DNA of 56,622 bases, from positions 1 to 56,622 of the forward strand of contig CAWFEX010000009.1 in the NCBI GenBank assembly GCA_963814955.1, written 5' to 3'. The notes beneath the pieces are model-generated. The model did not search any database and was not told the DNA's origin. It saw only the letters and a program-made list of their open reading frames with translations. Source of the stretch: DATCJA01 sp963814955 (GTDB taxonomy: Bacteria > Acidobacteriota > Vicinamibacteria > Vicinamibacterales > UBA2999). Positions 16,508-25,633 of the stretch are shown one piece after another. A program made the position numbers and the translations under genes. Position 1 is the stretch's first letter. Each line of letters opens with the position of its first letter.

Positions 16508-18634
16508 TCAGCTTATTGAAGGAGTCGGCCGGCGCTTCGAGGGCCGCTTACGGGTCGAGCCGTGTGATCGCCGCTTGCGGGGCATCTTCGTACCCTGGCG
16601 CGTGCCAGGCGTCGTCGCCGGCGTCGGACGCTGTCCCGCCAGCTCCGACAAGGTCTTGAGGAGCACTCCTGCGGCTGCAGCTTCGCGGGGTGTTGCGCGC
16701 TGCGCGTACTTCTCCAGCACGAACATGGCATTGTCGTGGATCGTCGCCCATCGCTTTGGCGCATTCACGTGGCCGTGATGGGCCTTGAACTCCTCGGTGA
16801 GCGACTCCAGGTTTTCCTCCAGTGCGCCCGCAAAGAGAGCCGTGTACATGGTCAACTCTGTCTGGCCCACAACCGACCAGAAGTCGGGGGGTGCGGCCAT
16901 CATGGAGCGTCGAACGGCCGCGAGCGTTTCAGCATCCGGCGGTGCCACCCCCTGCATGCCCCCTTCCAGGGCGAGTTGTGCGGCAATCCAGTTCATCGCC
17001 GGGTAGAACGCGTTCACGTCGCCGGCTGGTTCGTCCGCTTCGCGCAGGCGCGCGATCTTTTCCGCCGCCGCATAGTGGACCTTCATCTTCGAGATCGCTT
17101 CAATCTCCTGATCGCGGCGTTGCGCGGCCGCCTCGATCAACGCGAGGCGCTTGTAGGCCGACCCGTAAAGGCTTTCGCGCTCGACGGTGGCGCCGACAGC
17201 GAGCAGCATGTCGAGAAGCGCCATCGCTTCGGCGATCTCCTTGCGCGCGCTGTCCCTGGCGGCGCTGTCCTTGCGATCCGTCTTCGCCACCTGTTCCCAG
17301 GCCCGGCGGACCTTGAGGTTCGCGAGTTGCTCGACGGCTGCAAGAGACGCCGTCCCATCCGGGGCGACGCGCGCGCGGGTGTACCAGTCGATGGCCTCGT
17401 CGAATCTCCCGGCCTTCGACCATGCGTTTCCGAAGGCTTCCGCCACTTCGCCGCTGTTCCGCCAATGCCCGGCGAAGGTCTCTTCCAGAAACCGCAGCCG
17501 TTCAGCCTGTTCGGTGGCATCCTCACCTTCGTACTCGCTCCTCACCGCCAGCGTGTTGAGGGTCAGCACGAGGGCAGCAGCCGACGCGATGCCGGCGAGT
17601 TCCTGAGACGGCTCGGGCGGCGTGGGCCGCTGCGCATCGCCCGTCTCTCGCCGGTACTTCCAGTCAGGATCGCCGTAGCACTGGTACGCCGCCCAGGTGT
17701 TGCCGCCGCAGCCACGCGCCTCCTCGCGCGCGGCGGCCACGGCGTCGATAAATGTCGACCCGTCCAGAAGCCGCGCGTAGAACGTGGTGGCAAACACGCG
17801 CGCCGCCTCGTCGTCGACCGCCCACCCGGCGGCGACGACGCACCGCACCCCTGCCTTGATCAGCGCTTCGGCCACCCCCGATGCAAATTTCGCGCGGTCG
17901 TAGTTGGTTTCCTTGAGCAGCTGGGTGACGTCTCCGCTCGCCAGGTGGCAGCAGTTCACGAACACCAGCTCGGGAATGACGCGCAGCGCGCCAATTTCTC
18001 TCGGGCCGAGGAACGTGTGATCCGAGAGAACAACGCCGCGCGGATCGACGCGGGAGCCGATGGTCAGCGGCTCGGCACCGTGGCCCGCGATGTGAATGAT
18101 TCGCCACGGGCCGGCCATCGCCGCATTCATGACGGCGTTCGCATCGGGCTCCGTGCCGTCGTAGTCAGGCGGACTGATGAGCGCGGTGACCCGCGAGGCC
18201 GCCGTGCGCTGGCCAGCTCCCTCTGTGGATTGCCGCGAGCCGATGCACTCGGCAACGGCCGCCGCTTCCTGCCGGGCGCCGAAGAGTCTCGGGTACAGGT
18301 CGCGGTCACAGGCCGGATCGCCAATGACGAGCACGCTGTCGTCGGCGGATGCGTCGCGGACCGCGACGGAGGCCCCGCCTGTTCTCAGCTTGCGCAGCAA
18401 CTTCGTGCGAATCGCCCAGGGGCGATCGTCCCCGCTCCCGGGCGCCTTGCTATCGAGCAGCTCCCATGGAATGGCGGCGGTCCCGGTGTCCAGCTGAATG
18501 ACCGTCGCGGCGCTGCTACCCATGAACGGCTCGAGATCCACCGGCACGAGCAGGCTGAAGAGCGTGCGGCCGATCTGCGGATCGGTGTTCGCACTGCTCG
18601 AGGCTGTCGAGACCAGGCTGCGAATCAGCGGCAC
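16508..18634 (-). CDS. CHAT-domain peptidase with C-terminal helical repeats (C-terminal part of giant protein)
   Basis: Caspase-like CHAT domain: catalytic His in RIIHIAGHGAEP (about residue 185 of this ORF) and Cys in ELVFVNCCHLASG (about 228), with WELLDSK and GDPACDRDLY before them. After residue about 350 come TPR-like helical repeats (AFGNAWSKAGRFDEAIDWY and following), as in CHAT proteins whose helical tail binds partners. The tail is Lys/Arg-rich (PRKRRSHGSTRKRPSKRR). The frame remains open upstream (GEDQDERIVYTIDTKRARSE) and joins the 18516-22163 ORF by a single-base shift near 18715-18725. The two ORFs are therefore probably one gene of about 1,880 codons. Confidence 0.82.
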   Translation of the reverse strand: MPLIRSLVSTASSSANTDPQIGRTLFSLLVPVDLEPFMGSSAATVIQLDTGTAAIPWELLDSKAPGSGDDRPWAIRTKLLRKLRTGGASVAVRDASADDSVLVIGDPACDRDLYPRLFGARQEAAAVAECIGSRQSTEGAGQRTAASRVTALISPPDYDGTEPDANAVMNAAMAGPWRIIHIAGHGAEPLTIGSRVDPRGVVLSDHTFLGPREIGALRVIPELVFVNCCHLASGDVTQLLKETNYDRAKFASGVAEALIKAGVRCVVAAGWAVDDEAARVFATTFYARLLDGSTFIDAVAAAREEARGCGGNTWAAYQCYGDPDWKYRRETGDAQRPTPPEPSQELAGIASAAALVLTLNTLAVRSEYEGEDATEQAERLRFLEETFAGHWRNSGEVAEAFGNAWSKAGRFDEAIDWYTRARVAPDGTASLAAVEQLANLKVRRAWEQVAKTDRKDSAARDSARKEIAEAMALLDMLLAVGATVERESLYGSAYKRLALIEAAAQRRDQEIEAISKMKVHYAAAEKIARLREADEPAGDVNAFYPAMNWIAAQLALEGGMQGVAPPDAETLAAVRRSMMAAPPDFWSVVGQTELTMYTALFAGALEENLESLTEEFKAHHGHVNAPKRWATIHDNAMFVLEKYAQRATPREAAAAGVLLKTLSELAGQRPTPATTPGTRQGTKMPRKRRSHGSTRKRPSKRRPTPSIS

Positions 18635-21600
18635 CTGGGTGGCCTGCGCGCGGACTTCGCTGCGCGCGCGCTTGGTGTCGATCGTATAAACGATCCGCTC
18701 GTCCTGGTCCTCGCCCTTCTGTGATGAGCGCGCTGATGAAATCGTAATCTGCGCCGCGGTATCCGGCGTCGGGCGGGCGACGCCGCGCCCCGATCCTCTC
18801 GGCGATGACCGGACTCACTGTAAACAGCGCGGGCGATGCGGTGGCGAGCGCCTGGAGCGAACGCCACGCATCGCTTGCCCGGTCGAGGTACAACTCGATG
18901 ATCTGGAGATCACCCACCCGTGGCCACCGCTGTCGCTCGCTGCGTTCGATCGACAGCTGGTCGTTCGCTTCGCGCACCCCCTGCGCGATCAGCTGCGCGG
19001 CCTGCCCGGCGCTGATGCCGCTGCCTCCGCTGCCGAGCAGCGTGGTCGCCAGCGAGAGCAGTGCAGGCGTCGCCGGCCTCTCCGTCAACCGCTGTGCCCA
19101 TGCGACGACCGCCTGCCGCACCGTCTGCACCAGATCGGATCCTCGCAGCTCCCCTTCGGCGCCGAGTCCGGCGACAATGACCGCTGCAGGTCGCGGCAGC
19201 TGCCACGGGTTCTCGGTGCTTTGCCGCGTGTTGACGAAGACCTGATGCGTGCCGACCGCCCCGGGATAGAGGCCGCGTTCCAACGACGCACTCATCGCGT
19301 CGCCGATCGCACGATTCATGAACCGTTCGGCACCGGTCAGCTTCGAGGAGCTGTAATGGCCAATCAGCAGCGGCTCAGGGACATACGTCAGGTCTCCATT
19401 GACGACCGTGACGTGCAGGGCGGCTCCGGCACTTGCACTCGAGGCGGCGGGCGCGGACCGGCCGGCGGACGCAAGGACTTCTGATTCCCGCTGTGGGGGC
19501 GCGCTGACGAGCCATGCGCGAGCGGGCCGGCTCCGGACCGGACTGGACGCGACGGCGCCCCGTGCGGCCGCCGGTGCAGACAATTTCGCGAGCCGGGCCG
19601 TCTGTCCGTCGTTCAACAGCTCACGATACGCTTCAAACGCCTCTTTCCGCCTGGGAAGCGCGCCGTGGTCGGCGTTGAGCGTCCACGTCTCCACGCCGGG
19701 AAGGAGCGCGCTTTGCAGCGTCACGCGCCCATCGCCCTGGTCCGGTACGTCGAGGTACGCCACTCCCGCGGGGCCAAGTTCATAGCCGGATGGCGTGAAT
19801 GCCGCTCTGCCGACGACCAGCTTCAGGTTCTGTGCAAAGGCGCCAAGATCCGTGTCGCGTTGTTTGTCGAGATTCCGCCTCAGTGACACGGCGCGGTCGA
19901 GCGCCTTCTGACTCGGAATGCCCCACCTGAATTGATCCAGCTGCACCGGCAGCCGGTGCCAGACACTGTTCGCGCGGAACGCGGCGATGTCCTCCTCGGC
20001 GAGCGTCTTCCACCTTTCGTGCTTTCCGAGGTCATCCAGCAGGCCGGCCTGGAGTTGGAGCAGCCCCGGAAACTGGGCGATGAGCTGCCGCGTTTCATGG
20101 CTCCGGAACGGCGCTCCAACCACGGTGACCATGTTCCCGAACGTGTCATCGCCGGTCAGGACCTGCATTGGCGCCCACGATCCTTCGTTGGGAGTGCCCA
20201 ACATCAGGATGCGGGCGCCATTCACTTTCATCATCCGATCCCATGTGTCGCGTCTCTGCAGCTGCATCGTCCGCGCAACAATCCCACCCATCGAGTGCGC
20301 CAGCATGCGAACGGGCTTGCCGGATTTCCGGCGTGCGAGCAGAGCGGCGTCGACCGCGTCGGCCAGAAGGTTCGCTGACTCCTCAATCGGACGCCGCCAG
20401 TCGAAGGCAAACGGGATGACGTCGTGGTCCTGAGAAAGATAGGTTGTGAGGTCGTCATAGAACGAACCGATGGGTCCATCCGGTTGCACAGCGTTCTTTT
20501 TGCCTGTGTCGTACGCCAGCCGCGCAAACCCGTTGACCAGGCGCCAACCGAGCCAGATTCGATCGTTTCCGACTTTCAGATTGCTGCCGAGGATCCCGGG
20601 AAGAATGAAAACGGCTGGGAGACTCGCCGCCGCGGCCGGGGCCCGCGGCGCAATCGCTGCTCGAACGCCGGCTGATGAAGTCCCTCCCCATGAAAGAGGC
20701 CCGATCACGCGGAAGCCGTCCGGCGTGTCCCGAAGCAGCGCATCGACGATGGCGGTTGCCGTCTCGGAGTTGCTGAAATAGTTGAAGTGGGACACCGTCC
20801 CGCCTTGATTGAGGACGAAGGTCGAGTCGTTGCGCCGCGGCGTTCCACCGTACATCGATCGCGTCTGTACGACGAGATCGTTGTCGGTCCAGTAGAACGC
20901 GTCCGACAGCAGCGTTTTGATCCACGTAATGACGGAGTCGCCCCGCAGATCGCCGGCAACGACACGGAGATCACCGGTAATCGGCGCGTCCGCGGTGTGC
21001 AGCCACTGAACCAGGGGACTCTCCGGAATCTGCGCGGCGAGTCCCGGTAGAGACTCGGGATCGGCCCGTCGCCGTGCGACTTCGCCGAGGAAGTTCACCA
21101 GCTCGGGAACGACAGGCACTCCGGCAAGCTCGAGCCCCCACTTCACCACCGAGACATACGCATCGAGACGTTTGGACGCCAGCAGCGTCCCGCGCGCCGG
21201 ACACGCCACGCGAACAACGCGATCGACTTTGATGCCTTTCCTGGAAACGAGGTCGGCGAGACTCCGCAATTCGCGGTGCTGGTCCGCATAGCCCTTCGTT
21301 TTGAACGGTGCGAACGGGTCGGTCGGCTTCGTCGCGACGCGCGCCAGCACCTCCGCCACCAGCCCGCCCCGGGAGTGCGTCAGTAAATGAAGACGTGTAC
21401 CAGCCGGTACTGCCTTGGCGAGAGCAATCGCGTTCGCGATCGGGCTCGCCCCCAAGGTTGGATGATCAAGCCCATACACGCGGCCTTCATACGCCGAGAA
21501 GAGCGAGCGTACAAGCTGAGGATGTTCGCTCCACAATTTGCCGAATGTGCCGCTGGTTTCCGAGAACGTGCCATGGACCAGGACAAGCGAGTTTCCGCGT

Positions 21601-22163
21601 GAGGCAGTAAAGGTCCCGTTGGCCTTGCCTTTCAGCGGCGTCAATCTCTCGGGTGTGAGCGTGTAAATACCCTGATCAACCCGCGAATCGAAGTGCTCGA
21701 CCACTTTGGACGCAGCGAAATCAGCGGCCTTGTCCATCGCGAAGCCGGTGATGACGTCGATCGCCTCGACGAGCACGTCACCGAGGAAGCCGCGCGCAGC
21801 GCCTCGTGCCGGAACGCCTTCCTCGAGTCTCCACTGAAGTCTGGACGGTATGCGGATTTCTCCCTCGCGGAGGTCGCCGTCGGTCGCGCTCCGAGGCGAT
21901 GCGGGATCCTGTTGGGCGCGCAGCAAGTCCCTGGCGTGTTCCGGATGCAGCCATAACGCCGGACCACCTGCGATGTGCACGACGACGGCATCCTGACCGG
22001 GCACCGCCTCCATTCGCACGTCGGGGTTCTGTGCCGCACGGGTCGCAGTCAGGGCGACTGACGCCTTGAGACGCCCGGCCAGAGGCATCGGAAGGCCGGG
22101 TCCACCGCGCGTGGGCCCTTCCCGGCGGACGCCGGATGCGACAAACGTAATCGGTGCTGACAT
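18516..22163 (-). CDS. double alpha/beta-hydrolase protein, N-terminal part of hydrolase-CHAT fusion
   Basis: Two serine-hydrolase modules in series. The first begins LVLVHGTFSETSG and has nucleophile elbow LTHSRGG (about residue 265). The second begins AVFILPGILGSNL and has LAHSMGGIVAR (about residue 640), resembling LCAT/PGAP1-type lipases. A later region (VVNGDLTYVPEPLLIGHYSS, AVIVAGLGAEGEL) is a conserved lead-in to CHAT domains. Real homology ends at about residue 1,145 (YDFISALITEG), where a one-base shift moves the sequence into the CHAT frame. Last gene of the caspase operon, 50 bp after the unknown 351-aa gene. Likely an esterase/lipase effector controlled by proteolysis; activity is not proven. 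Confidence 0.82.
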   Translation of the reverse strand: MSAPITFVASGVRREGPTRGGPGLPMPLAGRLKASVALTATRAAQNPDVRMEAVPGQDAVVVHIAGGPALWLHPEHARDLLRAQQDPASPRSATDGDLREGEIRIPSRLQWRLEEGVPARGAARGFLGDVLVEAIDVITGFAMDKAADFAASKVVEHFDSRVDQGIYTLTPERLTPLKGKANGTFTASRGNSLVLVHGTFSETSGTFGKLWSEHPQLVRSLFSAYEGRVYGLDHPTLGASPIANAIALAKAVPAGTRLHLLTHSRGGLVAEVLARVATKPTDPFAPFKTKGYADQHRELRSLADLVSRKGIKVDRVVRVACPARGTLLASKRLDAYVSVVKWGLELAGVPVVPELVNFLGEVARRRADPESLPGLAAQIPESPLVQWLHTADAPITGDLRVVAGDLRGDSVITWIKTLLSDAFYWTDNDLVVQTRSMYGGTPRRNDSTFVLNQGGTVSHFNYFSNSETATAIVDALLRDTPDGFRVIGPLSWGGTSSAGVRAAIAPRAPAAAASLPAVFILPGILGSNLKVGNDRIWLGWRLVNGFARLAYDTGKKNAVQPDGPIGSFYDDLTTYLSQDHDVIPFAFDWRRPIEESANLLADAVDAALLARRKSGKPVRMLAHSMGGIVARTMQLQRRDTWDRMMKVNGARILMLGTPNEGSWAPMQVLTGDDTFGNMVTVVGAPFRSHETRQLIAQFPGLLQLQAGLLDDLGKHERWKTLAEEDIAAFRANSVWHRLPVQLDQFRWGIPSQKALDRAVSLRRNLDKQRDTDLGAFAQNLKLVVGRAAFTPSGYELGPAGVAYLDVPDQGDGRVTLQSALLPGVETWTLNADHGALPRRKEAFEAYRELLNDGQTARLAKLSAPAAARGAVASSPVRSRPARAWLVSAPPQRESEVLASAGRSAPAASSASAGAALHVTVVNGDLTYVPEPLLIGHYSSSKLTGAERFMNRAIGDAMSASLERGLYPGAVGTHQVFVNTRQSTENPWQLPRPAAVIVAGLGAEGELRGSDLVQTVRQAVVAWAQRLTERPATPALLSLATTLLGSGGSGISAGQAAQLIAQGVREANDQLSIERSERQRWPRVGDLQIIELYLDRASDAWRSLQALATASPALFTVSPVIAERIGARRRPPDAGYRGADYDFISALITEGRGPGRADRLYDRHQARAQRSPRAGHPGAADSQPGLDSLEQCEHRSADRPHALQPARAGGSRAVHG

Positions 22164-22213
22164 GACGTCCGCTCAGTCTAGGGAAGGATCGCCGATTGCG
22201 AAAGAGGTTCGCG

Positions 22214-23269
22214 CTAGCGGCGCGTCGACCGCCGCGCGCGCGTGCGGCTCCTCCCCGTTTCCTTCCGCCGCGCGCTCTTCCGAGCCGCGCGCGTCCGCGC
22301 CATTCGCGTCGGCGTGACGCGCATGGGCGTCACGGCACGATGCGTCGTCTCGGCCACCGGGTCGAGCGTGTACTGCGGAAGGATGCCCTGCGCGTATAAC
22401 AGCGCGTACACCAGCGCCTGACTGGTCTTGTGCCCGGGCTTGAAGACATGGTTCTCGAGCCACTCCTTCGCGTGCGCCAGGCCGCGGCCGAGATCGATGT
22501 CGACGTCGGCCGAGTGCACCAGCGACCCGCTCCCCCCGCCGGCAAACGAGACAGCATCCGCCGAAAACGATAGCTGGACGTTTCCTTCGGCAAACCGCGT
22601 GTGCTTCCAGCTGTCCGGGTGATCCGGCAGGCCCGCGGGCTCTCTGGGCGAGCGATGGCCCGGGGCACCGGCGAAATCAACCGAGCGGACCATGCGCGGC
22701 TTGAGCGCGGAATCGAACATGAGGAAGACACGGTCCACTGCGACATGACGGACGCTGCGCACGAATGAGAGCAGCGATGCGCCGTCGATGACGGTTTCGC
22801 GCAGCTTCGCCTCGATGTTGAGGAACGCCATCTTCGCCGCGACGTCGAGCCGCTGGAATGCCGTCCGGTCGATGCCGATACCGGGCGCCGCAAACGGCGA
22901 CGCCAGCTGGACCAGCCGTTCGAATCCGCCCGGAACGTCCGTCGTTCCCGGCGAATCGGGCACGAGCATCAGTCTCAGGACAATGTCGTCTCCCTCGACC
23001 TGCTCGCGGGTCCGGATGAAATCAAGCCGCCGGAGCATCTGCCACGCGGGCCGGTGACGCGGCGCGGAGAACGTGAGCCCGTAGAGCTGGCCGGCATCGA
23101 ACGGCAGCTGCAGACGCAGCTCCACGGTCGACGCATCGGTTTCTCCCGACGACAGCTCTTTCGGCCCGCCCGCGGCAAACAGATCCGATACGCGGATCTC
23201 GAGCGGCCCGCCGCTCCAGAGGTGCCGATCGCTGCCGTACAGGATCACGGTCACGCGTTTTTCGATCAC
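22214..23269 (-). CDS. unknown protein of caspase/CHAT operon (351 aa, Arg-rich tail)
   Basis: No known domain recognised. The N-terminal 110 residues look beta-rich (VTVILYGSDRHLWSGGPLEI, VELRLQLPFDAGQLYGLTFS). A middle region has FLNIEAKLRE, and a block DVDIDLGRGLAHAKEWLENH precedes ALVYALLYAQGILPQY. The last about 35 residues are almost all Arg/Lys/Thr/Ser (TRAARKSARRKETGRSRTRA). Located 12 bp after the M15 peptidase and 50 bp before the hydrolase-CHAT gene, so clearly in the operon. The M15 and CHAT proteins have similar basic tails. Confidence 0.75.
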   Translation of the reverse strand: MIEKRVTVILYGSDRHLWSGGPLEIRVSDLFAAGGPKELSSGETDASTVELRLQLPFDAGQLYGLTFSAPRHRPAWQMLRRLDFIRTREQVEGDDIVLRLMLVPDSPGTTDVPGGFERLVQLASPFAAPGIGIDRTAFQRLDVAAKMAFLNIEAKLRETVIDGASLLSFVRSVRHVAVDRVFLMFDSALKPRMVRSVDFAGAPGHRSPREPAGLPDHPDSWKHTRFAEGNVQLSFSADAVSFAGGGSGSLVHSADVDIDLGRGLAHAKEWLENHVFKPGHKTSQALVYALLYAQGILPQYTLDPVAETTHRAVTPMRVTPTRMARTRAARKSARRKETGRSRTRARRSTRR

Positions 23270-23281
23270 CGCGCCTCCTCG

Positions 23282-23932
23282 TTACGATCGTGAGCGGTGG
23301 CGACTGGCGCCAGCACGCGTGGCGGTTCGCGCGGTCCGCCTGGGCGTCGCCGGCAGGGTGCGCGCACGCCTGGCCGTGCCCTTCCTGTCGCGAGCCTTTC
23401 TGCGTGCGGCTTTCCGGCCCGTCCGCCGCTTTTGTACGAGCCTGGGCGCGGCACTCAGTGCCTCTGTCCAGCCAATCTTCTGCGCGGCAGTCGCCCAGAC
23501 CGCGTCGAGTCCCCCGGCGTGATAGCAGCGCACGCATTCCTTGACCGTCATCACGGGTAGCTGCACGTGCGGCTTGTCGAGAAACTTCTTCCACTGTCCG
23601 CCCCACTCGAGGCCGTGAGAAGCCGCCGCGGCTCCGATGGCGGCCCACACCGCCATCGGCGCGTTCCAATCCGGCTTGTCGCTCGTGAACGGACACAGAT
23701 CGACGGCCAGGCCGTAGTTGTGATTCGATTCGCCGCCGCGCGCCTGCGTGACGATCGCGCCGGGCTTGGTCCGCCCCTTCGCATAGAGGTCGTCCTGCTC
23801 GGCGAAGGTGCGCAGTCCCTGCACCACTTCGACCACCGTGCCCTGGGCCGCAAGATCCGCGATCATCGCGCGAACTGCGGACGCCAAAGCAGGATGCAGT
23901 TGCTGGAGGCGCTTTTCCGACGATGGTTTCAT
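23282..23932 (-). CDS. M15-family peptidase (endolysin/VanY-like), Arg-rich tail (216 aa)
   Basis: Zinc L,D- or D,D-carboxypeptidase fold. Ligands are visible: His71 and Asp78 in SNHNYGLAVDL and His122 in KPHVQLPV, with QGLRTFAEQDDLYAKGR typical of the M15 substrate cleft. Family members cleave peptidoglycan stem peptides. There is no signal peptide, as in phage endolysins, so release to the wall would need another route. The C-terminal 50 residues are Arg/Lys/Ala-rich. Lies 19 bp after the caspase gene. In this operon it may be a wall-cutting effector. Confidence 0.85.
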   Translation of the reverse strand: MKPSSEKRLQQLHPALASAVRAMIADLAAQGTVVEVVQGLRTFAEQDDLYAKGRTKPGAIVTQARGGESNHNYGLAVDLCPFTSDKPDWNAPMAVWAAIGAAAASHGLEWGGQWKKFLDKPHVQLPVMTVKECVRCYHAGGLDAVWATAAQKIGWTEALSAAPRLVQKRRTGRKAARRKARDRKGTARRARTLPATPRRTARTATRAGASRHRSRS

Positions 23933-23951
23933 GGCGGTCGAGGGCCGTGGG

Positions 23952-24791
23952 CTACACGAAAAACAACGGCTGATCGAATCGTTCCGATCGCCCCTCCAGC
24001 TGCGGCACCTGATCGAACTTCCGTGTCTTGAGCGTGCCCGCGGCGCGGTCGTGCAGCTGCCTGTACGTCAGGCGACCGCGCCCCTTGCGAATCGCATCGA
24101 CGAGCGAAAACGTGAGTGCGCCGTTGAACCGGCCGTTTATGAACGCGTCGGCCGACGTCTGGGTGTCGCGGCAGCCCGTGATGAGCACTTCGGGCAGCTC
24201 CGCCTTGACGATATCCCTCGCCTTGCGCGCCGCGCGCGGCGAGCCGCGCAGCTCGCTCGAGACCTTCTTCGGCACGCTACGTCCCGACTCGACGGCCTTC
24301 AGAGCCGAGGGGCTTGGGAGGTAGCGCTCCTTCACGGGCGCGTCGGGCGGCAGGATTGCGCGCGTGTTCGTCCCCGAATGGCAGCAGTCCATGATGACGG
24401 TCAGGTTGACGCCCGACGGCACGGTGTCGAGCGTCGTTCGGAGCCAGTCGTCCCTCAGCGGGTCGTCCCAGTCGAGGTCGGCCGGACACAGGATCTCATC
24501 GCGGCCGTCCGCCTCGTCGCGGTTGTCGTCGGGGACGTGCGATCCGTGGCCCGAAAAGTGAACCACGGCCACGTCACCTTTCTTCGAACTGCGCAGCAGC
24601 GACCGGATGCCGGCCTGCATTGCCTTCTTGGTTGCCGCACGATCGGTGAGGACAGTGATGTCGCTTTTCTTGAAACCGTGGAATTCGACAAGGGCCGCGC
24701 TCAGGTCCTTCACGTCGTTGACACAACCCCTGAGATCCGCGCCGGCTATCTGATACCGGTTGATTCCGATCAGAAACGCACGTTTTGCCAT
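23952..24791 (-). CDS. caspase-family peptidase (C14, metacaspase-like, 279 aa)
   Basis: Complete p20-type caspase fold: KRAFLIGINRY at the N-terminus, catalytic His82 in VVHFSGHGSH and catalytic Cys136/137 in VIMDCCHSG, with the acidic stretch DDNRDEADGRDE before the p10 region. A second conserved segment VLITGCRDTQTSADA lies near residue 210. Metacaspases cut after Arg or Lys, which is notable because the downstream operon proteins have Arg/Lys-rich tails. First gene of the four-gene operon; a GGAGGG ribosome site lies upstream of the ATG. Confidence 0.9.
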   Translation of the reverse strand: MAKRAFLIGINRYQIAGADLRGCVNDVKDLSAALVEFHGFKKSDITVLTDRAATKKAMQAGIRSLLRSSKKGDVAVVHFSGHGSHVPDDNRDEADGRDEILCPADLDWDDPLRDDWLRTTLDTVPSGVNLTVIMDCCHSGTNTRAILPPDAPVKERYLPSPSALKAVESGRSVPKKVSSELRGSPRAARKARDIVKAELPEVLITGCRDTQTSADAFINGRFNGALTFSLVDAIRKGRGRLTYRQLHDRAAGTLKTRKFDQVPQLEGRSERFDQPLFFV

Positions 24792-25400
24792 TACACCCTC
24801 CTGGCCTAGACAACTTGATTAGCGACACGCGTCGAGACGAGCGTCGGCGCCATACGTGATCAGCTTTACCGGGACAGCGTGCAGCTAGCCGCGGCTCATT
24901 GAGCTAGCCTACGCGTTCGAGCACGCCACGAAACGTCAGCCTGTTCCATTTGTGGTTTCTTTCGCGAGGTGCGCGAGTCCACGACGTGCTGCACTCGAGT
25001 ATCGCGGCGTCGTGTCGGCCAGGGACGGCTTCGTCGGCATGTGCTGCAGATCATCCGCAACTGGGGGTCAGGAACCGGCACTGTACCACGCCCGCTGTAC
25101 CGGTGGTTGCTGCGTGCCACGATTGGCGTCCACGCGGCAGCTGCGCTAGAGAACGCGCGGACACTGGAGGATAGGGTGCCCGTTTCGCATTGCGCGCCGC
25201 ACGACCCCTTCTCGAATCGTCGATCTTCTCGGCTAACAGTGCGGGCGTGATGCCGTTCGACATAATCCCGTGGCGCGCACAGATCGGCCTATTGTCGGGT
25301 CCGAAAGAAACATGACGAGGATTACCGGCCGGAAGACTTCGGCTCACGAATCTCCCGCAGTGGGGGTCCAAGCCGAATTTGAGAACTTTGGGAGGCGACG
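24792..25400. other. divergent promoter region of caspase operon and cold-shock gene, with duplicated segment
   Basis: No complete gene. It contains copy A of the 282-bp direct repeat. On the minus strand the repeat ends in the first codons of a small gene (M-E-Q-A), after which this copy diverges (DVSWRARTRR) and stops, so it is a truncated duplicate of the 29274-29450 gene. Confidence 0.5.
24936..25218. repeat. 282-bp direct repeat, copy A
   Basis: Nearly identical to 29437-29717; only a handful of substitutions and two single-base length differences were seen. The end overlaps the 5' module of the dispersed repeat (CGCGCCGCACGACCCC, CTCGAATC). Same orientation in both places. Confidence 0.9.
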
Positions 25401-25598
25401 TTGACGGGAACAATTCGAACGGTACGAGTTGACAAGGGGTTTGGGTTCATCAAGGACGATACAGGGAAGGAATATTTTTTCACCGGAGTGCGGTCTATGG
25501 TGAGGGACTCGATAATCTGCGAGAGGGCGACAGCGTCGAGTTCGACATCGGACAAGGTCCGAAAGGTCCTCGGGCGGAGAATGTACGCCGTAGACTGA
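25401..25598 (+). CDS. cold-shock domain protein, frameshifted in a T-run
   Basis: Starts at TTG 25401 after GGGAGGCG. The first 26 residues are a perfect CSD beginning (TGTIRTVRVDKGFGFIKDD with TGKEYFF). The six-T run at about 25475 then breaks the frame. One extra T would give EYFFHRSAVYG, then LREGDSVEFDIGQGPKGPRA and ENVRR, the rest of a classic CspA-like fold with its RNP1 and RNP2 motifs. In that corrected frame no stop occurs before the following DinB-like gene. Binds single-stranded nucleic acid if intact. Confidence 0.75.
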   Translation: MTGTIRTVRVDKGFGFIKDDTGKEYFFTGVRSMVRDSIICERATASSSTSDKVRKVLGRRMYAVD

Positions 25599-25633
25599 CG
25601 ATCAATGATTCAGGCGACGACTGGAGGTCTTCG

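Noticed and set aside
16736..18724. 662-aa plus-strand ORF across the CHAT gene
   Set aside because: Exact antisense of a CHAT domain with visible active-site residues; the ORF has low-complexity composition.
24936..25218. Protein-coding reading of the 282-bp repeat on the plus strand
   Set aside because: All three plus frames are Cys/Arg/Ser-rich without family resemblance; the minus-strand start-codon interpretation explains the conserved edge better.
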